Part shown: positions 21,299 to 33,201 of the stretch, piece after piece
How positions within the stretch are numbered: the stretch's first letter is position 1
How the letters are laid out: each line of letters starts with the position of its first letter
Assembly: GCA_005774545.1 (NCBI GenBank)
Contig: VAUL01000002.1
Coordinates: forward strand, 146,256 to 210,255
Length of the DNA stretch: 64,000 nt
DNA from: Deltaproteobacteria bacterium
GTDB lineage: Bacteria; Desulfobacterota; Desulfuromonadia; Desulfuromonadales; BM103
Reading direction: 5' to 3'
Notes under the pieces: model-generated
What the model was told of the DNA's origin: nothing
Databases searched by the model: none
Seen by the model: only the letters and a program-made list of their open reading frames with translations
Translations under genes and position numbers: made by a program

Positions 21299-21328
21299 TT
21301 GACAGACCTCAAGCCGAGAGGCTAACGT
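21299..21328 (+). promoter_or_regulatory. Possible sigma-70 promoter of metK
   Basis: A perfect TTGACA (21299-21304) is followed after 18 bases by TAACGT (21323-21328). The -10 match is weak, but position and spacing fit a start about 30 bases before metK. Confidence 0.4.
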
Positions 21329-21363
21329 TCAATGTTCATTTCACCCTGCAAGGAGCAGCCCCC

Positions 21364-22533
21364 ATGGCGATGACCGATTTTCTCTTCACCTCCGAATCGG
21401 TGACCGAAGGTCACCCGGACAAGATTGCCGACCAGGTGTCCGATGCGATCCTCGATGCGATCCTGACCCAGGACCCGAAGGCCCGCGTGGCCTGCGAGAC
21501 CCTGGTGACCACCGGGATGGCGGTCATCGCCGGCGAGATCACCACCACCGCCCGTATCGATTACCCCGTCATCGTCCGCGACACCATTCGCGAGATCGGC
21601 TACGACGATTCCGCCAAGGGGTTCGATTGCGACACCTGCGCGGTGCTCACCTCCGTCGACCGCCAGTCCCCGGACATCTCCCAGGGGGTGACCGAAGGTG
21701 AAGGGATGTTCAAGGAGCAGGGCGCCGGCGACCAGGGGCTGATGTTCGGCTATGCCTGCAACGAGACGCCCGAACTGATGCCGATGCCGATCATCTTTGC
21801 CCACAAGCTGACCAAGCGGCTCTCCACCGTCCGCAAGAACGGCATGCTGCCGTTCCTGCGCCCCGACGGCAAGTCGCAGGTCTCGATCCAGTACATCAAC
21901 GACAAGCCGATCCGCGTCGATTCGGTGGTCGTCTCCTCCCAGCATGCCCCGGACGTCACTTACGAGACGCTGCGCGAGGCGATCATCGAGGAAGTGGTCA
22001 AGCAGGTTATCCCCGCCGAATTGATGGATGAGAAGACCAAGTTCTTCATCAACCCGACCGGACGCTTCGTCATCGGCGGCCCGATGGGGGACTGCGGCCT
22101 GACCGGCCGCAAGATCATCGTCGACACCTATGGCGGCCAGGGATCCCACGGCGGCGGCGCCTTCTCCGGAAAGGATCCGTCCAAGGTTGACCGCAGCGCC
22201 TCCTACATGGCCCGCTACGTCGCCAAGAACATCGTCGCCGCCGGTCTGGCCGGCAAGTGTGAGGTGCAGGTGGCCTATGCCATCGGCGTTGCCGAACCGG
22301 TTTCGGTCATGATCAACACTTTTGGCACCGGCAAGATTTCCCCCAATCGCATCGCCCAGATCGCCCGCGAGGAGTTCGATCTGCGTCCGCGCGCGATCAT
22401 CGAGACGCTCGACCTGCTCCGGCCGATCTATCGTCAGACCGCGGCCTACGGTCACTTCGGCCGCGAACTCCCGGAATTCTCCTGGGAGCGCACCGACCGG
22501 GTCGAATCGCTGCGCAAGCGGGCCGGGATCTGA
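21364..22533 (+). CDS. metK: S-adenosylmethionine synthetase
   Basis: Makes S-adenosylmethionine from methionine and ATP; cytosolic, normally tetrameric. The 389 residues contain [20 protein letters not shown] near the N-terminus, the ATP-binding loop [12 protein letters not shown], and [18 protein letters not shown] clear AAGGAG site lies 8 bases before ATG 21364. It is followed by a terminator. I see no SAM riboswitch in the 69-base leader. The recycling enzyme ahcY lies 2.5 kb downstream. Confidence 0.98.
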   Translation: MAMTDFLFTSESVTEGHPDKIADQVSDAILDAILTQDPKARVACETLVTTGMAVIAGEITTTARIDYPVIVRDTIREIGYDDSAKGFDCDTCAVLTSVDRQSPDISQGVTEGEGMFKEQGAGDQGLMFGYACNETPELMPMPIIFAHKLTKRLSTVRKNGMLPFLRPDGKSQVSIQYINDKPIRVDSVVVSSQHAPDVTYETLREAIIEEVVKQVIPAELMDEKTKFFINPTGRFVIGGPMGDCGLTGRKIIVDTYGGQGSHGGGAFSGKDPSKVDRSASYMARYVAKNIVAAGLAGKCEVQVAYAIGVAEPVSVMINTFGTGKISPNRIAQIAREEFDLRPRAIIETLDLLRPIYRQTAAYGHFGRELPEFSWERTDRVESLRKRAGI

Positions 22534-22562
22534 GCGGGGACGTTTCCTTGAGCTGATCCATG

Positions 22563-22598
22563 ACGGGCGGACCGGAGGCGGTCCGCCCGTTTCTTTAT
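22563..22598 (+). terminator. Rho-independent terminator after metK
   Basis: A perfect 11-bp stem (22563-22573 with 22580-22590, 6-base loop) followed by a U-rich tail. Confidence 0.88.
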
Positions 22599-22604
22599 AC
22601 CGCC

Positions 22605-23657
22605 ATGACCCCTGATCTCTCCGTCGTCATCCCCACCCTCAACGAGGCCGGGTCCCTGCCGGACCTCCTCGCCGATCTTGCCGCGCAAACCGGGCCCGGC
22701 ATCGAAATTCTGATCAGCGACGGCGGTTCGGTTGACGGTACCCGCGAACTGGCCGCAGCGGCCATGAAGCGCCTCGGTCTCGACGGAACCGTTGTCTCCG
22801 GCGCCGCCGGGCGCGGTCGGCAGCTCAACCGCGGTGCCGTGCAGGCCCGGGGGGCGTGGCTGCTCTTCCTCCATGCCGACAGCCGGTTGCCGTCGCCGGT
22901 TGCGCTGGCGGCCGCTCTGGCCTGCCTGGACCGGCGACAGGATCCACGGGTTGCCGGACACTTTGCCCTGCGCTTCACCCTTGGCGAAAGCGAGCGCAGC
23001 CCCGACTACTATCGCTGCGAGGTCAAGGCGCGCCTGGGGTTGCCGGGGACCATCCACGGTGACCAGGGGTTCATGCTCAAGGCGGCTTTTTTCCGCGAGT
23101 TGGGAGGGTTTCGCGAAGACCTGCCGGTTCTGGAGGATACCCTCCTGGCGGAAAAGATTCGCGCCAGAGGCGCCTGGTGCCTGTTGCCGGCAACGATCTT
23201 CACCTCGCCGCGCCGTTTCCGGACCGAAGGGTTTGCCGCCCGTCAGGAGGTCAATGCCCTGCTGGTGAATTTCGCCATGATCGGCTGGGATGCGCCGTTT
23301 CACCGCGTGGCCGCGGTTTACCCCGTCCAGCGGGAGGTGCGGCCTCTGGAACCGGCGGCGTTTTTCCGTGCCGTCGCTGCGTGTCTTGACGAATTGCCGC
23401 TGCGGGAGCGTTTGCGGGTCTGGTATCATACCGGCAGGTTCGTGCAGGCTAATGCCTGGCAGTTGATGCTGCGGCACACGGTGCGGCGCGCTTTCGCGGC
23501 AGGATGTCCGTCCGAGGCTGTTCCGCTGCAGCCAATACAAAGTTTTGCCCGTTGCAGCGCCTTGATTACGGCCCATCCTCCGGGATACCTGGCCGCAGCC
23601 CTTCTGACCTGGCTCTGGTTCCGCCATCGCTGTCGACAGTCTGCCCGAGGAGGATGA
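22605..23657 (+). CDS. Family 2 glycosyltransferase (rSAM/selenodomain-associated type)
   Basis: Glycosyltransferase with a GT-A fold in residues 1-230. SVVIPTLNEAGSLPDLLADL opens the domain, ISDGGSVDGT is the nucleotide-sugar site, and AWLLFLHADSRLP carries the metal-binding DxD-like HAD. The pattern GRGRQLNRGA is typical of the TIGR04283 group often found near radical-SAM and selenium genes. An extra C-terminal region of about 120 residues ends in a hydrophobic helix, which could anchor it to the membrane. ATG 22605 is chosen because the family starts at this point; there is no clear ribosome site and the metK terminator ends about 10 bases before it. Acceptor unknown. Confidence 0.8.
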   Translation: MTPDLSVVIPTLNEAGSLPDLLADLAAQTGPGIEILISDGGSVDGTRELAAAAMKRLGLDGTVVSGAAGRGRQLNRGAVQARGAWLLFLHADSRLPSPVALAAALACLDRRQDPRVAGHFALRFTLGESERSPDYYRCEVKARLGLPGTIHGDQGFMLKAAFFRELGGFREDLPVLEDTLLAEKIRARGAWCLLPATIFTSPRRFRTEGFAARQEVNALLVNFAMIGWDAPFHRVAAVYPVQREVRPLEPAAFFRAVAACLDELPLRERLRVWYHTGRFVQANAWQLMLRHTVRRAFAAGCPSEAVPLQPIQSFARCSALITAHPPGYLAAALLTWLWFRHRCRQSARGG

Positions 23658-23659
23658 AC

Positions 23660-24079
23660 ATGCAGCCTGCCACCCTGGAAAGCGCCAACGCCATTTCCCT
23701 GCTCAAGACGCTTGGCATTCATCTGGTGGAGATCGGGGATCGCCATGCCGTGATGCAGGTCGCGGTCGATGACCGTCACCGCAACTACCTGGGTGGCGCT
23801 CATGGCGGCCTGATTGCCACGCTGGCCGATACGGTCTGCTTTTTCCCCAGGCCGCTGCTGCCCTCCGGGCAGGCGGCGACTACGATCAACCTGAACGTCA
23901 GCTACGTGCGTGCGGCAGCGGTCGGCGACTGCCTGCAGGCCCGCGCGGAGCTGGTGCACAAGGGGCGGCGGACCGCCAGCCTGACGGTCCGGGTCACTGA
24001 CCAGCAGGAGCGGCTGATTGCTCACGGAACGGCGTCCCTGCTGCTGCTCGCCGAGACTTTCCCCCCTGCCGATCTGTGA
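23660..24079 (+). CDS. Hotdog-fold thioesterase (PaaI/YdiI-like)
   Basis: Cytosolic acyl-CoA thioesterase of the 4HBT/PaaI family (139 residues). The motif HRNYLGGAHGGLIATLADTV holds the usual His/Asn-Gly-Gly pattern of the substrate pocket, and INLNVSYVRAA forms the central strand. Which acyl-CoA is cleaved is unknown. A GAGGAGG ribosome site best fits ATG 23660; an ATG at 23654 overlaps the upstream stop but has no spacing. It overlaps or abuts the glycosyltransferase gene, suggesting co-transcription. Confidence 0.8.
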   Translation: MQPATLESANAISLLKTLGIHLVEIGDRHAVMQVAVDDRHRNYLGGAHGGLIATLADTVCFFPRPLLPSGQAATTINLNVSYVRAAAVGDCLQARAELVHKGRRTASLTVRVTDQQERLIAHGTASLLLLAETFPPADL

Positions 24080-24139
24080 TAAAATGAAACATGCTGGCCG
24101 GGTTTCCGGCATGTTACCCCGTATGGAAAGGAGCCTGCC

Positions 24140-24871
24140 GTGAGCAAACCGAATTGGCGACTGCCGTTGGCTTTCGCGCTTCTGCTGGTTCTTGCCGCCT
24201 GTACTTTCTATGAGAGCCGGGAGGTGGCGTTTCGCCCACCCGACCAGATTGCCAACGTGCAGCAGGTCGGCGGCGCGCGGGTCGCCGCCGAACAATACGC
24301 CGACAAGGCTGCAGCGAAGGCCCAGTTCGGATTCGACATCCGCGGCGCCGGTCTGATGCCGGTGCAGGTCGTGATCGACAACCAGGGCCCGCAGCGTTTC
24401 GAAGTCGTTCCCGATCAGACGTTTCTGGTCGACGCGTCCGGAGCCTACTGGCCGCTGCTGGATCGCAGGACGGCCTACCAGCGGGTGGAAGGGAGCAGCG
24501 AGTACGGGACCATTCTCAAGGGGGCGGCGAGCAGCGGCATGTGGGCGGCGGCGGCCGGCGCCCTGGCCGGCGCTGCGATCGGCATCCTCTCCGGGAGCAA
24601 TGTCGGTGAAGCGGCGGGGAAGGGGGCGGCCGTGGGGGCCGCCGCCGGTGCGATTTACGGCGGAACCAAGGGGGCGACGTCCGAGGAGGCAGGGCGGCAG
24701 ATTTCCCATGATCTGGCCAACAAGTCCCTGGAAAGCCGGGTCGTCGAGCCCGGCAACCTCGCCCGTGGCTTCCTCTTTTTCCCGGGCGAAGCGCCGAACG
24801 CCAGGCAACTCCGCTTGCAACTGCGCGATGCGGCCAGCGGCCAGAGCTACAGCACCGTCCTGATATTCTGA
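24140..24871 (+). CDS. Glycine-zipper lipoprotein
   Basis: Exported lipoprotein of 243 residues. The signal peptide ends in the lipobox LAAC with Cys21 as lipidated residue. The mature part has a beta-rich region (residues 50-125) and then a long Gly/Ala zipper ([30 protein letters not shown], about 135-175) like those of outer-membrane-associated SmpA/YgdR or TraT-type proteins. The C-terminal segment after 190 is again soluble. The GTG start follows an AAAGGAG site. Function not known; it has its own downstream terminator. Confidence 0.75.
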   Translation: MSKPNWRLPLAFALLLVLAACTFYESREVAFRPPDQIANVQQVGGARVAAEQYADKAAAKAQFGFDIRGAGLMPVQVVIDNQGPQRFEVVPDQTFLVDASGAYWPLLDRRTAYQRVEGSSEYGTILKGAASSGMWAAAAGALAGAAIGILSGSNVGEAAGKGAAVGAAAGAIYGGTKGATSEEAGRQISHDLANKSLESRVVEPGNLARGFLFFPGEAPNARQLRLQLRDAASGQSYSTVLIF

Positions 24872-24917
24872 CGGGGAGACGGCACCGGCTGCGGACTTTC
24901 TTCGCCGCCGCCCCCCT

Positions 24918-24950
24918 CGACGGGCACGCCTCGGTGTGCCCGTCGTTTTT
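24918..24950 (+). terminator. Rho-independent terminator after the lipoprotein gene
   Basis: A perfect 10-bp stem (24918-24927 with 24936-24945, 8-base loop) plus five U. It also insulates the ahcY promoter that follows directly. Confidence 0.9.
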
Positions 24951-24952
24951 GC

Positions 24953-24981
24953 TTGCCTCGCCGGCGGGGTGGCGCTATACA
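24953..24981 (+). promoter_or_regulatory. Predicted sigma-70 promoter of ahcY
   Basis: TTGCCT (24953-24958), 17-base spacer, TATACA (24976-24981). The expected leader is only about 24 bases, leaving no room for a SAH riboswitch. Confidence 0.6.
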
Positions 24982-25011
24982 GACTGCGCATCGAATCCCA
25001 AGGAGAACATC

Positions 25012-26409
<1,398 letters not shown>

Positions 26410-26440
26410 CCAGCCCGCTGCAGATGGCAGCATGATGCAG

Positions 26441-26473
26441 AAAGGGGACAGAATCGGATTCTGTCCCCTTTTT
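26441..26473. terminator. REP-like palindrome acting as bidirectional terminator between ahcY and lptG
   Basis: A perfect 15-bp palindrome (26441-26455 with 26457-26471) with core GGGGACAGAATC. It is flanked by A and T runs so it can terminate both the plus-strand ahcY and the minus-strand lptFG message. The GGGGACAG/CTGTCCCC core resembles REP elements mobilised by RAYT-type transposases in other bacteria; that link is from memory and not shown here. Confidence 0.7.
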
Positions 26474-26505
26474 ACGTTGCCGCCGGCTCGAAGATGGCGA
26501 AGGCC

Positions 26506-27588
26506 CTAGCGCTCCATCGTCAGGAACAGCCAGCTCCCGACCAGCAGCAGGAGGAGATTGGCCGACCAGGCCGCCAGGGGGAGGGGGAGCCAGCCGGCGG
26601 TGCCGAAGGCCATCGCCACGGCCTGCAGCGAATAGTAGACCACGAAGGTGACCAGGCTCAGCGCGACCCCGGCACCGAGGTTGTGCTTGCGCCCGTGCTG
26701 CAGGGCGAACGGCACCCCCAGCAGGATCATCAGCAGCGGGGTCAGGGCCTGAGCCTGCCGGAAGTGAAGTTCGGCCCGGTAGGGGAGAGGATCGCGCCCC
26801 TCGCTGCGCATTTTGACGATCAGCCGCTGCAACTCGCTGCTGCTCATCTGCTCCGGCTGGTAGGAAAGCTCCACCAGTTCCTGGGGCCGTCGCCGCAGGT
26901 CGAACAGCAGTTCCTTGTGCCTGGCGAAGCCGGTCAGATCTCCGGCAGCACTGAATTCGCGTACCACGACGTCCCTGAGCAGCCAGTTCCGGTCGTCCCG
27001 GTATTCGGCGGTTGCGGCGTCGACCCGCTTTTTCAGCATGTGCTCCGGGGTGCGCTCGAAGACCGCCAGCTTGAGAATCCTGCCGGTCTTCGGATCGGAG
27101 CGGGCGATCGTGATGATCCGTTCCCCGTCCCGGAGGTAGATGTTTTTCTTGCGCTGCTTGACGACGTTCTGCCCGCGCACTTCCTTGGTGAGGATGTAGT
27201 CGGCCTTCTGGCTGGCCCAGGGGGTCAGCCAGTTGCTCATGACGAAGGCCACGCAGCAGAGCAGGCCGCCGCAGGCGAAGATCGGCCGTGTGACCGTGCC
27301 GAGGCTGAGTCCGCAGCTGCTCAGGGCCGTGAGCTGATGGGTGCGCGCCAGAAGGTTGATGGTCGAGAAGGTTGCCAGCAGTGCGGTCATCGGCAGGATC
27401 TGCGCGATCATCGCCGGCAGGTTGTACATCGGGTACAGGAGGTAGTCGGACAACCCCGCACTGTGCTCGACGAAATCATCGACCTTCTCGAGAAAGTCCA
27501 CCAGCCCGTAGAGGATGAACAGGACGCCGAGCACCGCGAAAAAGTGCGAGGCGAAAACTCTCAGCAGATACCGGTTAAGAGTGGACAT
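26506..27588 (-). CDS. lptG: LPS export permease LptG
   Basis: Inner-membrane permease subunit of LptB2FG (YjgP/YjgQ family, 360 residues). The N-terminus MSTLNRYLLRVFASHFF leads into the first helix; three N-terminal helices, a periplasmic beta-jellyroll (about 130-250) and three C-terminal helices are visible. The second position in the lptF-lptG pair, starting 14 bases inside lptF, supports LptG rather than LptF. An upstream in-frame extension to 27630 overlaps lptF further and lacks conservation. The ATPase partner LptB is encoded at 11616. Confidence 0.9.
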   Translation of the reverse strand: MSTLNRYLLRVFASHFFAVLGVLFILYGLVDFLEKVDDFVEHSAGLSDYLLYPMYNLPAMIAQILPMTALLATFSTINLLARTHQLTALSSCGLSLGTVTRPIFACGGLLCCVAFVMSNWLTPWASQKADYILTKEVRGQNVVKQRKKNIYLRDGERIITIARSDPKTGRILKLAVFERTPEHMLKKRVDAATAEYRDDRNWLLRDVVVREFSAAGDLTGFARHKELLFDLRRRPQELVELSYQPEQMSSSELQRLIVKMRSEGRDPLPYRAELHFRQAQALTPLLMILLGVPFALQHGRKHNLGAGVALSLVTFVVYYSLQAVAMAFGTAGWLPLPLAAWSANLLLLLVGSWLFLTMER

Positions 27589-28798
27589 GGCGTTTGAGCA
27601 GGAGAGTGGTTTTGACGACCAGGATGTCAAGCCACACCAGGAGCGGAATCGGGCGTTCGAGGTTGGCCAGCCTGACCAGGTAGAGGCCGGCGCCGGCGAG
27701 AGCGGCGTGGATCAGCCAGAATGAATAGACCGGGGAGAAGCCGGCCTCGCCCGTCAGGGTTTCCGCAAGCGATATCAGGAAATGATACGCCAGGTAGATG
27801 GCCATGCCGAAGATGAAGCCACTCCCCCGCCCGGAGCGGCTGAGATGGGTGCTGAACGGGAGCGCGAGCAGGGCGAAAACCAGTGGCGCCAGGGGCGTGC
27901 AGAACCGCCGGTGCAGTTCCGCTCTGGCCAGGGTGTTCTTGCGATCGCTGCCGTCTGCCTGGGACAGCAGTTCGGCTAATCCCAGATCCTTCGGTTTGGC
28001 CTCGGCGGCCTCCTTGTCGGTGGGGGTCGCGGCAATGGCGGGGCGGATGTCGTAGCGGCTGAAGCGGATCACCTGGTAGCTGTCGCCGGGCTGATCCTTC
28101 CCCTTGGCGGCGGGTTTGACTTTGGCTTTGTCCGCGGTCTCGCGGTTTTCCCGGTGCAGGTGGCCATTGTACAGGCTGAGCGTGATGAGCTGCTGCTCCG
28201 GGTCGGTGGTCAGTTTGCCGCGCTCGGCGGTAATGGTCAGGATGCCGCGCTCCTGGTTTTCGACGATAAACACGCCGAGCACCTCCCCGGAGCGGGGATC
28301 GACGCCGTCAGCGTAAAAAACCATGTTGTCGAACTGCTTGACGAATGTCTGCGGCTGCAGGGCAACGCTGGCTTTGCTGCTGGTGATGTCGAACAGGGTG
28401 GTCCTGAAGGTGCGGTTCCCCCAGGGTGCCAGCCACCAGCTCATCAGGGCGGTGACGATGCTGCTGGCCAGCGCCAGGATGATGACCGGCCGGGCCAGGC
28501 GGCTGAGCCCGATGCCGGCGGTCTTCAGGGCGATGATCTCGTTGTCTGCGGACAGGCGCCCCATGCCGAGCATGATCCCCATGAGGAAGGCGAGGGGGAT
28601 GGAGATCGACAGGAACGGGGGGAGCGTGGCCACGAGCAGGGTCGCGATGTCGCCGAACGAAACCCCCTTGTTGATCACCAGGTCGGCCAACTGGACCATC
28701 CTCCCGGCAATCAGCACCAGGGTGAAGACCAGCAGGCCGAGCAGGGTCGGGGTCGCGAGTTCGCGCAGCAGGTAACGGTTGATCAGGGTCGATGGCAT
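27575..28798 (-). CDS. lptF: LPS export permease LptF
   Basis: Inner-membrane permease of the LPS exporter (407 residues, YjgP/YjgQ family). It begins MPSTLINRYLLREL, with a conserved loop DNEIIALKTAGIGLSRL between helices 2 and 3. The periplasmic jellyroll (about 130-290) includes an insertion rich in Lys/Ala/Asp (TADKAKVKPAAKGKD), making the protein longer than enteric LptF. There is no Shine-Dalgarno sequence, and the predicted promoter places the transcript start within a few bases of the ATG. It is divergent from rpsB. Confidence 0.92.
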   Translation of the reverse strand: MPSTLINRYLLRELATPTLLGLLVFTLVLIAGRMVQLADLVINKGVSFGDIATLLVATLPPFLSISIPLAFLMGIMLGMGRLSADNEIIALKTAGIGLSRLARPVIILALASSIVTALMSWWLAPWGNRTFRTTLFDITSSKASVALQPQTFVKQFDNMVFYADGVDPRSGEVLGVFIVENQERGILTITAERGKLTTDPEQQLITLSLYNGHLHRENRETADKAKVKPAAKGKDQPGDSYQVIRFSRYDIRPAIAATPTDKEAAEAKPKDLGLAELLSQADGSDRKNTLARAELHRRFCTPLAPLVFALLALPFSTHLSRSGRGSGFIFGMAIYLAYHFLISLAETLTGEAGFSPVYSFWLIHAALAGAGLYLVRLANLERPIPLLVWLDILVVKTTLLLKRHVHS

Positions 28799-28806
28799 GG
28801 GGCAAC

Positions 28807-28836
28807 ATCATAGTGCAGCAGGGAAGCGGATGTAAA
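28807..28836 (-). promoter_or_regulatory. Predicted sigma-70 promoter of lptF (leaderless)
   Basis: On the minus strand TTTACA (complement of 28831-28836), an 18-base spacer and TATGAT (complement of 28807-28812). The start of transcription would fall near 28800, about two bases before the lptF ATG at 28798. Confidence 0.6.
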
Positions 28837-28858
28837 CGGGCTTTTCGGCAATTACCGC

Positions 28859-28888
28859 TTGATTTTTCCTCGGGGCGCGTGGTATACA
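28859..28888 (+). promoter_or_regulatory. Predicted sigma-70 promoter of rpsB-tsf
   Basis: TTGATT (28859-28864), 18-base spacer and TATACA (28883-28888). It leaves a GC-rich leader of about 115 bases before rpsB that can fold, a place where S2 autoregulation could act (inference). Confidence 0.6.
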
Positions 28889-29008
28889 GCCGTGCTGTTC
28901 CAAAAACGCACGTCCCCTGACTTGCGGACCGGTGTCCGGGCACGACCGGATGGTTCGCGGGGCCGACGGGGGCGGAGGCAAAAACCACCCCAGCAAGGAG
29001 AAACAACG

Positions 29009-29788
29009 ATGTCGCAGATCACCATGAAACAACTGTTGGAGGCCGGCGTTCACTTCGGCCACCAGACCCGTCGCTGGAACCCGAAGATGAAGCCCTACAT
29101 CTTCGGCGCCCGCAACGGCATCTACATCATCGACCTGCAGAAGACCGTCCGCTACTTCAAGACCGCCTACAACTTCCTGCGCGAAGTCTCCCAGCACGGC
29201 GACAAGGTGCTGTTCGTCGGCACCAAGAAGCAGGCTCAGGAAGCGATTTTCGAAGAGGCGCTGCGGGCCGGCCAGTACTATGTCAACAACCGCTGGCTCG
29301 GCGGCATGCTGACCAACTTCAGCACCATCAAGCGCAGCATCGACCGTCTCAAGAAGATCGAGGCGATGTCCCAGGACGGTACCTACGATCTGCTGACCAA
29401 GAAGGAAGTTCTGCAGCTTGAGCGCGAGAAGGCCAAGCTTGAGAAGAGCCTCGGCGGGATCAAGGGGATGAATCGTCTCCCCGGCGCGATCTTCGTGATC
29501 GATCCGAAGAAGGAGAACATCGCCGTCAAGGAAGCCCGCAAACTCGGTATTCCGGTCGTGGCCGTGGTCGACACCAACTGCGATCCGGACGAGATCGACT
29601 ACATCATTCCCGGCAACGATGATGCCATCCGCGCCATCCGCCTCTTCGCCCAGAAGATGGCCGATGCCTGCGTCGATGGTGCCGCGGCCCGCGAGGAAGA
29701 CCTGCGCGGCGAGGTTGCCGTCGAAGAGTTCACCGCCCAGGCGGAAGAGCCGGCGGCTGCGGAAGCCGGGGAAGCCGCCGAAGGCTGA
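29009..29788 (+). CDS. rpsB: 30S ribosomal protein S2
   Basis: Small-subunit ribosomal protein (259 residues). It begins [20 protein letters not shown] and has the family motif [14 protein letters not shown] and [20 protein letters not shown]. The C-terminal 35 residues are an acidic Glu/Ala-rich tail, longer than in E. coli. The ATG at 29009 follows an AAGGAG site; an in-frame extension upstream runs into the leader and promoter and is not used. The next gene is tsf, as in most bacteria. Confidence 0.98.
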   Translation: MSQITMKQLLEAGVHFGHQTRRWNPKMKPYIFGARNGIYIIDLQKTVRYFKTAYNFLREVSQHGDKVLFVGTKKQAQEAIFEEALRAGQYYVNNRWLGGMLTNFSTIKRSIDRLKKIEAMSQDGTYDLLTKKEVLQLEREKAKLEKSLGGIKGMNRLPGAIFVIDPKKENIAVKEARKLGIPVVAVVDTNCDPDEIDYIIPGNDDAIRAIRLFAQKMADACVDGAAAREEDLRGEVAVEEFTAQAEEPAAAEAGEAAEG

Positions 29789-29813
29789 GCGGCGGTCATG
29801 GTTTGTTGAACAG

Positions 29814-29841
29814 AGGCGGTCCGCGTGCGGGCCGCCTTTTT
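29814..29841 (+). terminator. Attenuator-type terminator between rpsB and tsf
   Basis: An 11-bp stem with one G-U pair (29814-29824 with 29827-29837; the loop-closing pairs would open) followed by five U. A partial terminator at this place would lower tsf relative to rpsB. Confidence 0.75.
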
Positions 29842-29910
29842 ACCGTTGCCTGCCGAGGGCGGCGGATATCCGGAACGATTCACGATCGACACGATAGAAG
29901 GAGAGACGAC

Positions 29911-31561
<1,651 letters not shown>

Positions 31562-31565
31562 CGAC

Positions 31566-32123
31566 ATGATCGCCGATCTCAAGAACCGCACCAAAGCCGG
31601 GATGGATAAGGCCGTCGAGGCCTTGCGCCGCGATTTGTCGAAGGTCCGGACCGGCCGCGCTTCCGTGTCGATCCTCGACGACGTGCGGGTCGATTACTAC
31701 GGGACGCCGACGCCGCTGAACCAGATCGGTACGTTGTCCGTCCCCGAACCGCGGCTCATCACCATCCAGCCCTGGGAGAAAAAGCTGATTCCGGAGATCG
31801 AGCGGGCCATCCAGAAGGCCGATCTCGGCATCAATCCGACCTCCGATGGCATCGTCATCCGCCTCGCCTTCCCGGCGCTGACCGAGGAACGCCGCAAGGA
31901 GATGGTCAAGCAGGTCAAGAAGATGGGGGAAGAAGGGAAGATCGCGGTGCGCAACGCCCGTCGCGATGCCAACGACGCCCTGAAGAAGCTGCTCAAGGAC
32001 AAGGCGATCTCCGAGGATGACGAGAAGCACGGCGAGAAGGAGATTCAGACGTTGACCGATGACTTCGTCGCAAAGATCGACAAGGTCATCGCCGACAAGG
32101 AAAAGGAACTGCTGGAAATCTGA
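31566..32123 (+). CDS. frr: Ribosome recycling factor
   Basis: Splits post-termination ribosomes together with EF-G. The 185 residues are standard. Signature segments are [31 protein letters not shown], and [22 protein letters not shown] 31566 gives the family length; an upstream ATG at 31545 inside pyrH would add seven residues. A GGAG ribosome site lies in the pyrH 3' end. Confidence 0.98.
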   Translation: MIADLKNRTKAGMDKAVEALRRDLSKVRTGRASVSILDDVRVDYYGTPTPLNQIGTLSVPEPRLITIQPWEKKLIPEIERAIQKADLGINPTSDGIVIRLAFPALTEERRKEMVKQVKKMGEEGKIAVRNARRDANDALKKLLKDKAISEDDEKHGEKEIQTLTDDFVAKIDKVIADKEKELLEI

Positions 32124-32148
32124 ACGGTTTCCGGACGGGAGGAGATAG

Positions 32149-32310
32149 ATGTTGAAGATCACCGATGAATGCATCGCCTGCGGCACCTGCGTGCAGAGTT
32201 GCCCGGTCGGCGCCATTGTCGAAGCCGGCGATCAGTACGCCATCAACGAGAACTGCACGGAATGCCGGGCCTGCATCGATATCTGCCCGGTCAGCGCCAT
32301 CGTCGAGTAA
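32149..32310 (+). CDS. 2[4Fe-4S] ferredoxin
   Basis: A 53-residue clostridial-type ferredoxin, too short for most gene finders. Two complete cluster motifs are visible: Cys8, 11, 14 and 18 (CIACGTCVQSCP) and Cys36, 39, 42 and 46 (CTECRACIDICP). Each CxxCxxCxxxCP supplies three ligands to one cluster and one to the other. A GGAGG site lies 7 bases before the ATG. It would carry low-potential electrons in the cytosol; the partner is unknown. A terminator follows, so it ends the rpsB transcript. Confidence 0.92.
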   Translation: MLKITDECIACGTCVQSCPVGAIVEAGDQYAINENCTECRACIDICPVSAIVE

Positions 32311-32333
32311 CGCCAGTAGCGCAAAAAGCCATG

Positions 32334-32393
32334 CCACCGGGATGCTGTTGACGGACCTTTTGTCCGGCAGCGGGGCGCCACGGTGGTTTTTTT
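32334..32393 (+). terminator. Compound hairpin terminator after the ferredoxin gene
   Basis: An outer CCACCG/CGGTGG stem (32334-32339 with 32381-32386) encloses an inner GCTG..GGAC/GTCC..CAGC stem and is followed by seven U (32387-32393). Confidence 0.6.
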
Positions 32394-32402
32394 GTTCCAA
32401 TC

Positions 32403-32431
32403 TTGGTTTGGTCTTCGCAGTGTGCTAAATT
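32403..32431 (+). promoter_or_regulatory. Predicted sigma-70 promoter of uppS (leaderless)
   Basis: TTGGTT (32403-32408), 17-base spacer and TAAATT (32426-32431). Transcription would start near 32438, two bases before the uppS ATG at 32440. Confidence 0.6.
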
Positions 32432-32439
32432 GCTCCGAT

Positions 32440-33201
32440 ATGAATCAGCCCGACCGACCGAGCATGCGCGTCCCTAACCATCTCGCCATCATCATGGACG
32501 GTAACGGCCGGTGGGCCGAGCAGCGCCGCCTGCCGCGCGTCATCGGTCATCGCAAGGGAGCCGAAACTGTTCAGTCGGTGGTCTCCGAGTGCCTTCGCCT
32601 GGGCGTCCGGCATCTGACCCTGTATGCCTTCAGTTCGGAAAACTGGGGGCGGCCCCGCGACGAGGTCGACGCTTTGATGGAGCTGCTGGGCATTTTTCTC
32701 AAGCGGGAGATCCGTCAGCTCGGCAGCCGTGACATCCGTTTCACCGCCATCGGTGAACTTGATCGCCTCCCTGCCAAAATTCGCACCATCCTCGATCAGG
32801 CCATCGACGAGACGGCCGGCAACCGGACCATGACCCTGACGCTGGCGCTCTCCTACGGGTCGCGCAACGAACTGGCCCGGGCGGCCCGCAGTCTGGCGGC
32901 AAAGGCTGCCGCCGGGCTTCTCGACCCGGCGGCTATCGACGAAGAGTGTCTGGCCGCCGAACTCGACACCGCCGGCTTCCCCGATCCGGATCTGGTGATC
33001 CGCACCAGCGGCGAAATGCGTATCAGCAACTTCCTCCTCTGGCAGGCCGCTTATGCCGAGTTCTACTTCACCGAGGTGTTCTGGCCGGATTTTTCTACGG
33101 CCCAGCTTCACGCGGCCCTGGAGGAGTTCGCCCGGCGCGAGCGGCGTTTCGGCTTGACCGGAGCGCAGGTCAGTCCGCCCGGCAGGGAGAACGGCCATTA
33201 A
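32440..33201 (+). CDS. uppS: Undecaprenyl diphosphate synthase (isoprenyl transferase)
   Basis: Builds the C55 lipid carrier for peptidoglycan and surface polysaccharides. The 253 residues hold the catalytic start HLAIIMDGNGRWAEQR, GHRKGAETV, LTLYAFSSENWGRP, and the C-terminal PDLVIRTSGEMRISNFLLWQ. No ribosome site is seen, and the -10 box ends 8 bases before ATG 32440, pointing to a leaderless message; a second ATG at 32464 is an alternative. The downstream order uppS-cdsA-dxr-rseP is conserved in many bacteria. Confidence 0.96.
   Translation: MNQPDRPSMRVPNHLAIIMDGNGRWAEQRRLPRVIGHRKGAETVQSVVSECLRLGVRHLTLYAFSSENWGRPRDEVDALMELLGIFLKREIRQLGSRDIRFTAIGELDRLPAKIRTILDQAIDETAGNRTMTLTLALSYGSRNELARAARSLAAKAAAGLLDPAAIDEECLAAELDTAGFPDPDLVIRTSGEMRISNFLLWQAAYAEFYFTEVFWPDFSTAQLHAALEEFARRERRFGLTGAQVSPPGRENGH

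Noticed and set aside
21295..21363. SAM riboswitch upstream of metK
   Set aside because: The 69-base leader lacks SAM-I, SAM-II or SAM-IV core motifs and is too short for most of them.
24951..25011. SAH riboswitch upstream of ahcY
   Set aside because: The predicted promoter leaves a leader of about 24 bases, and no SAH motif is seen.
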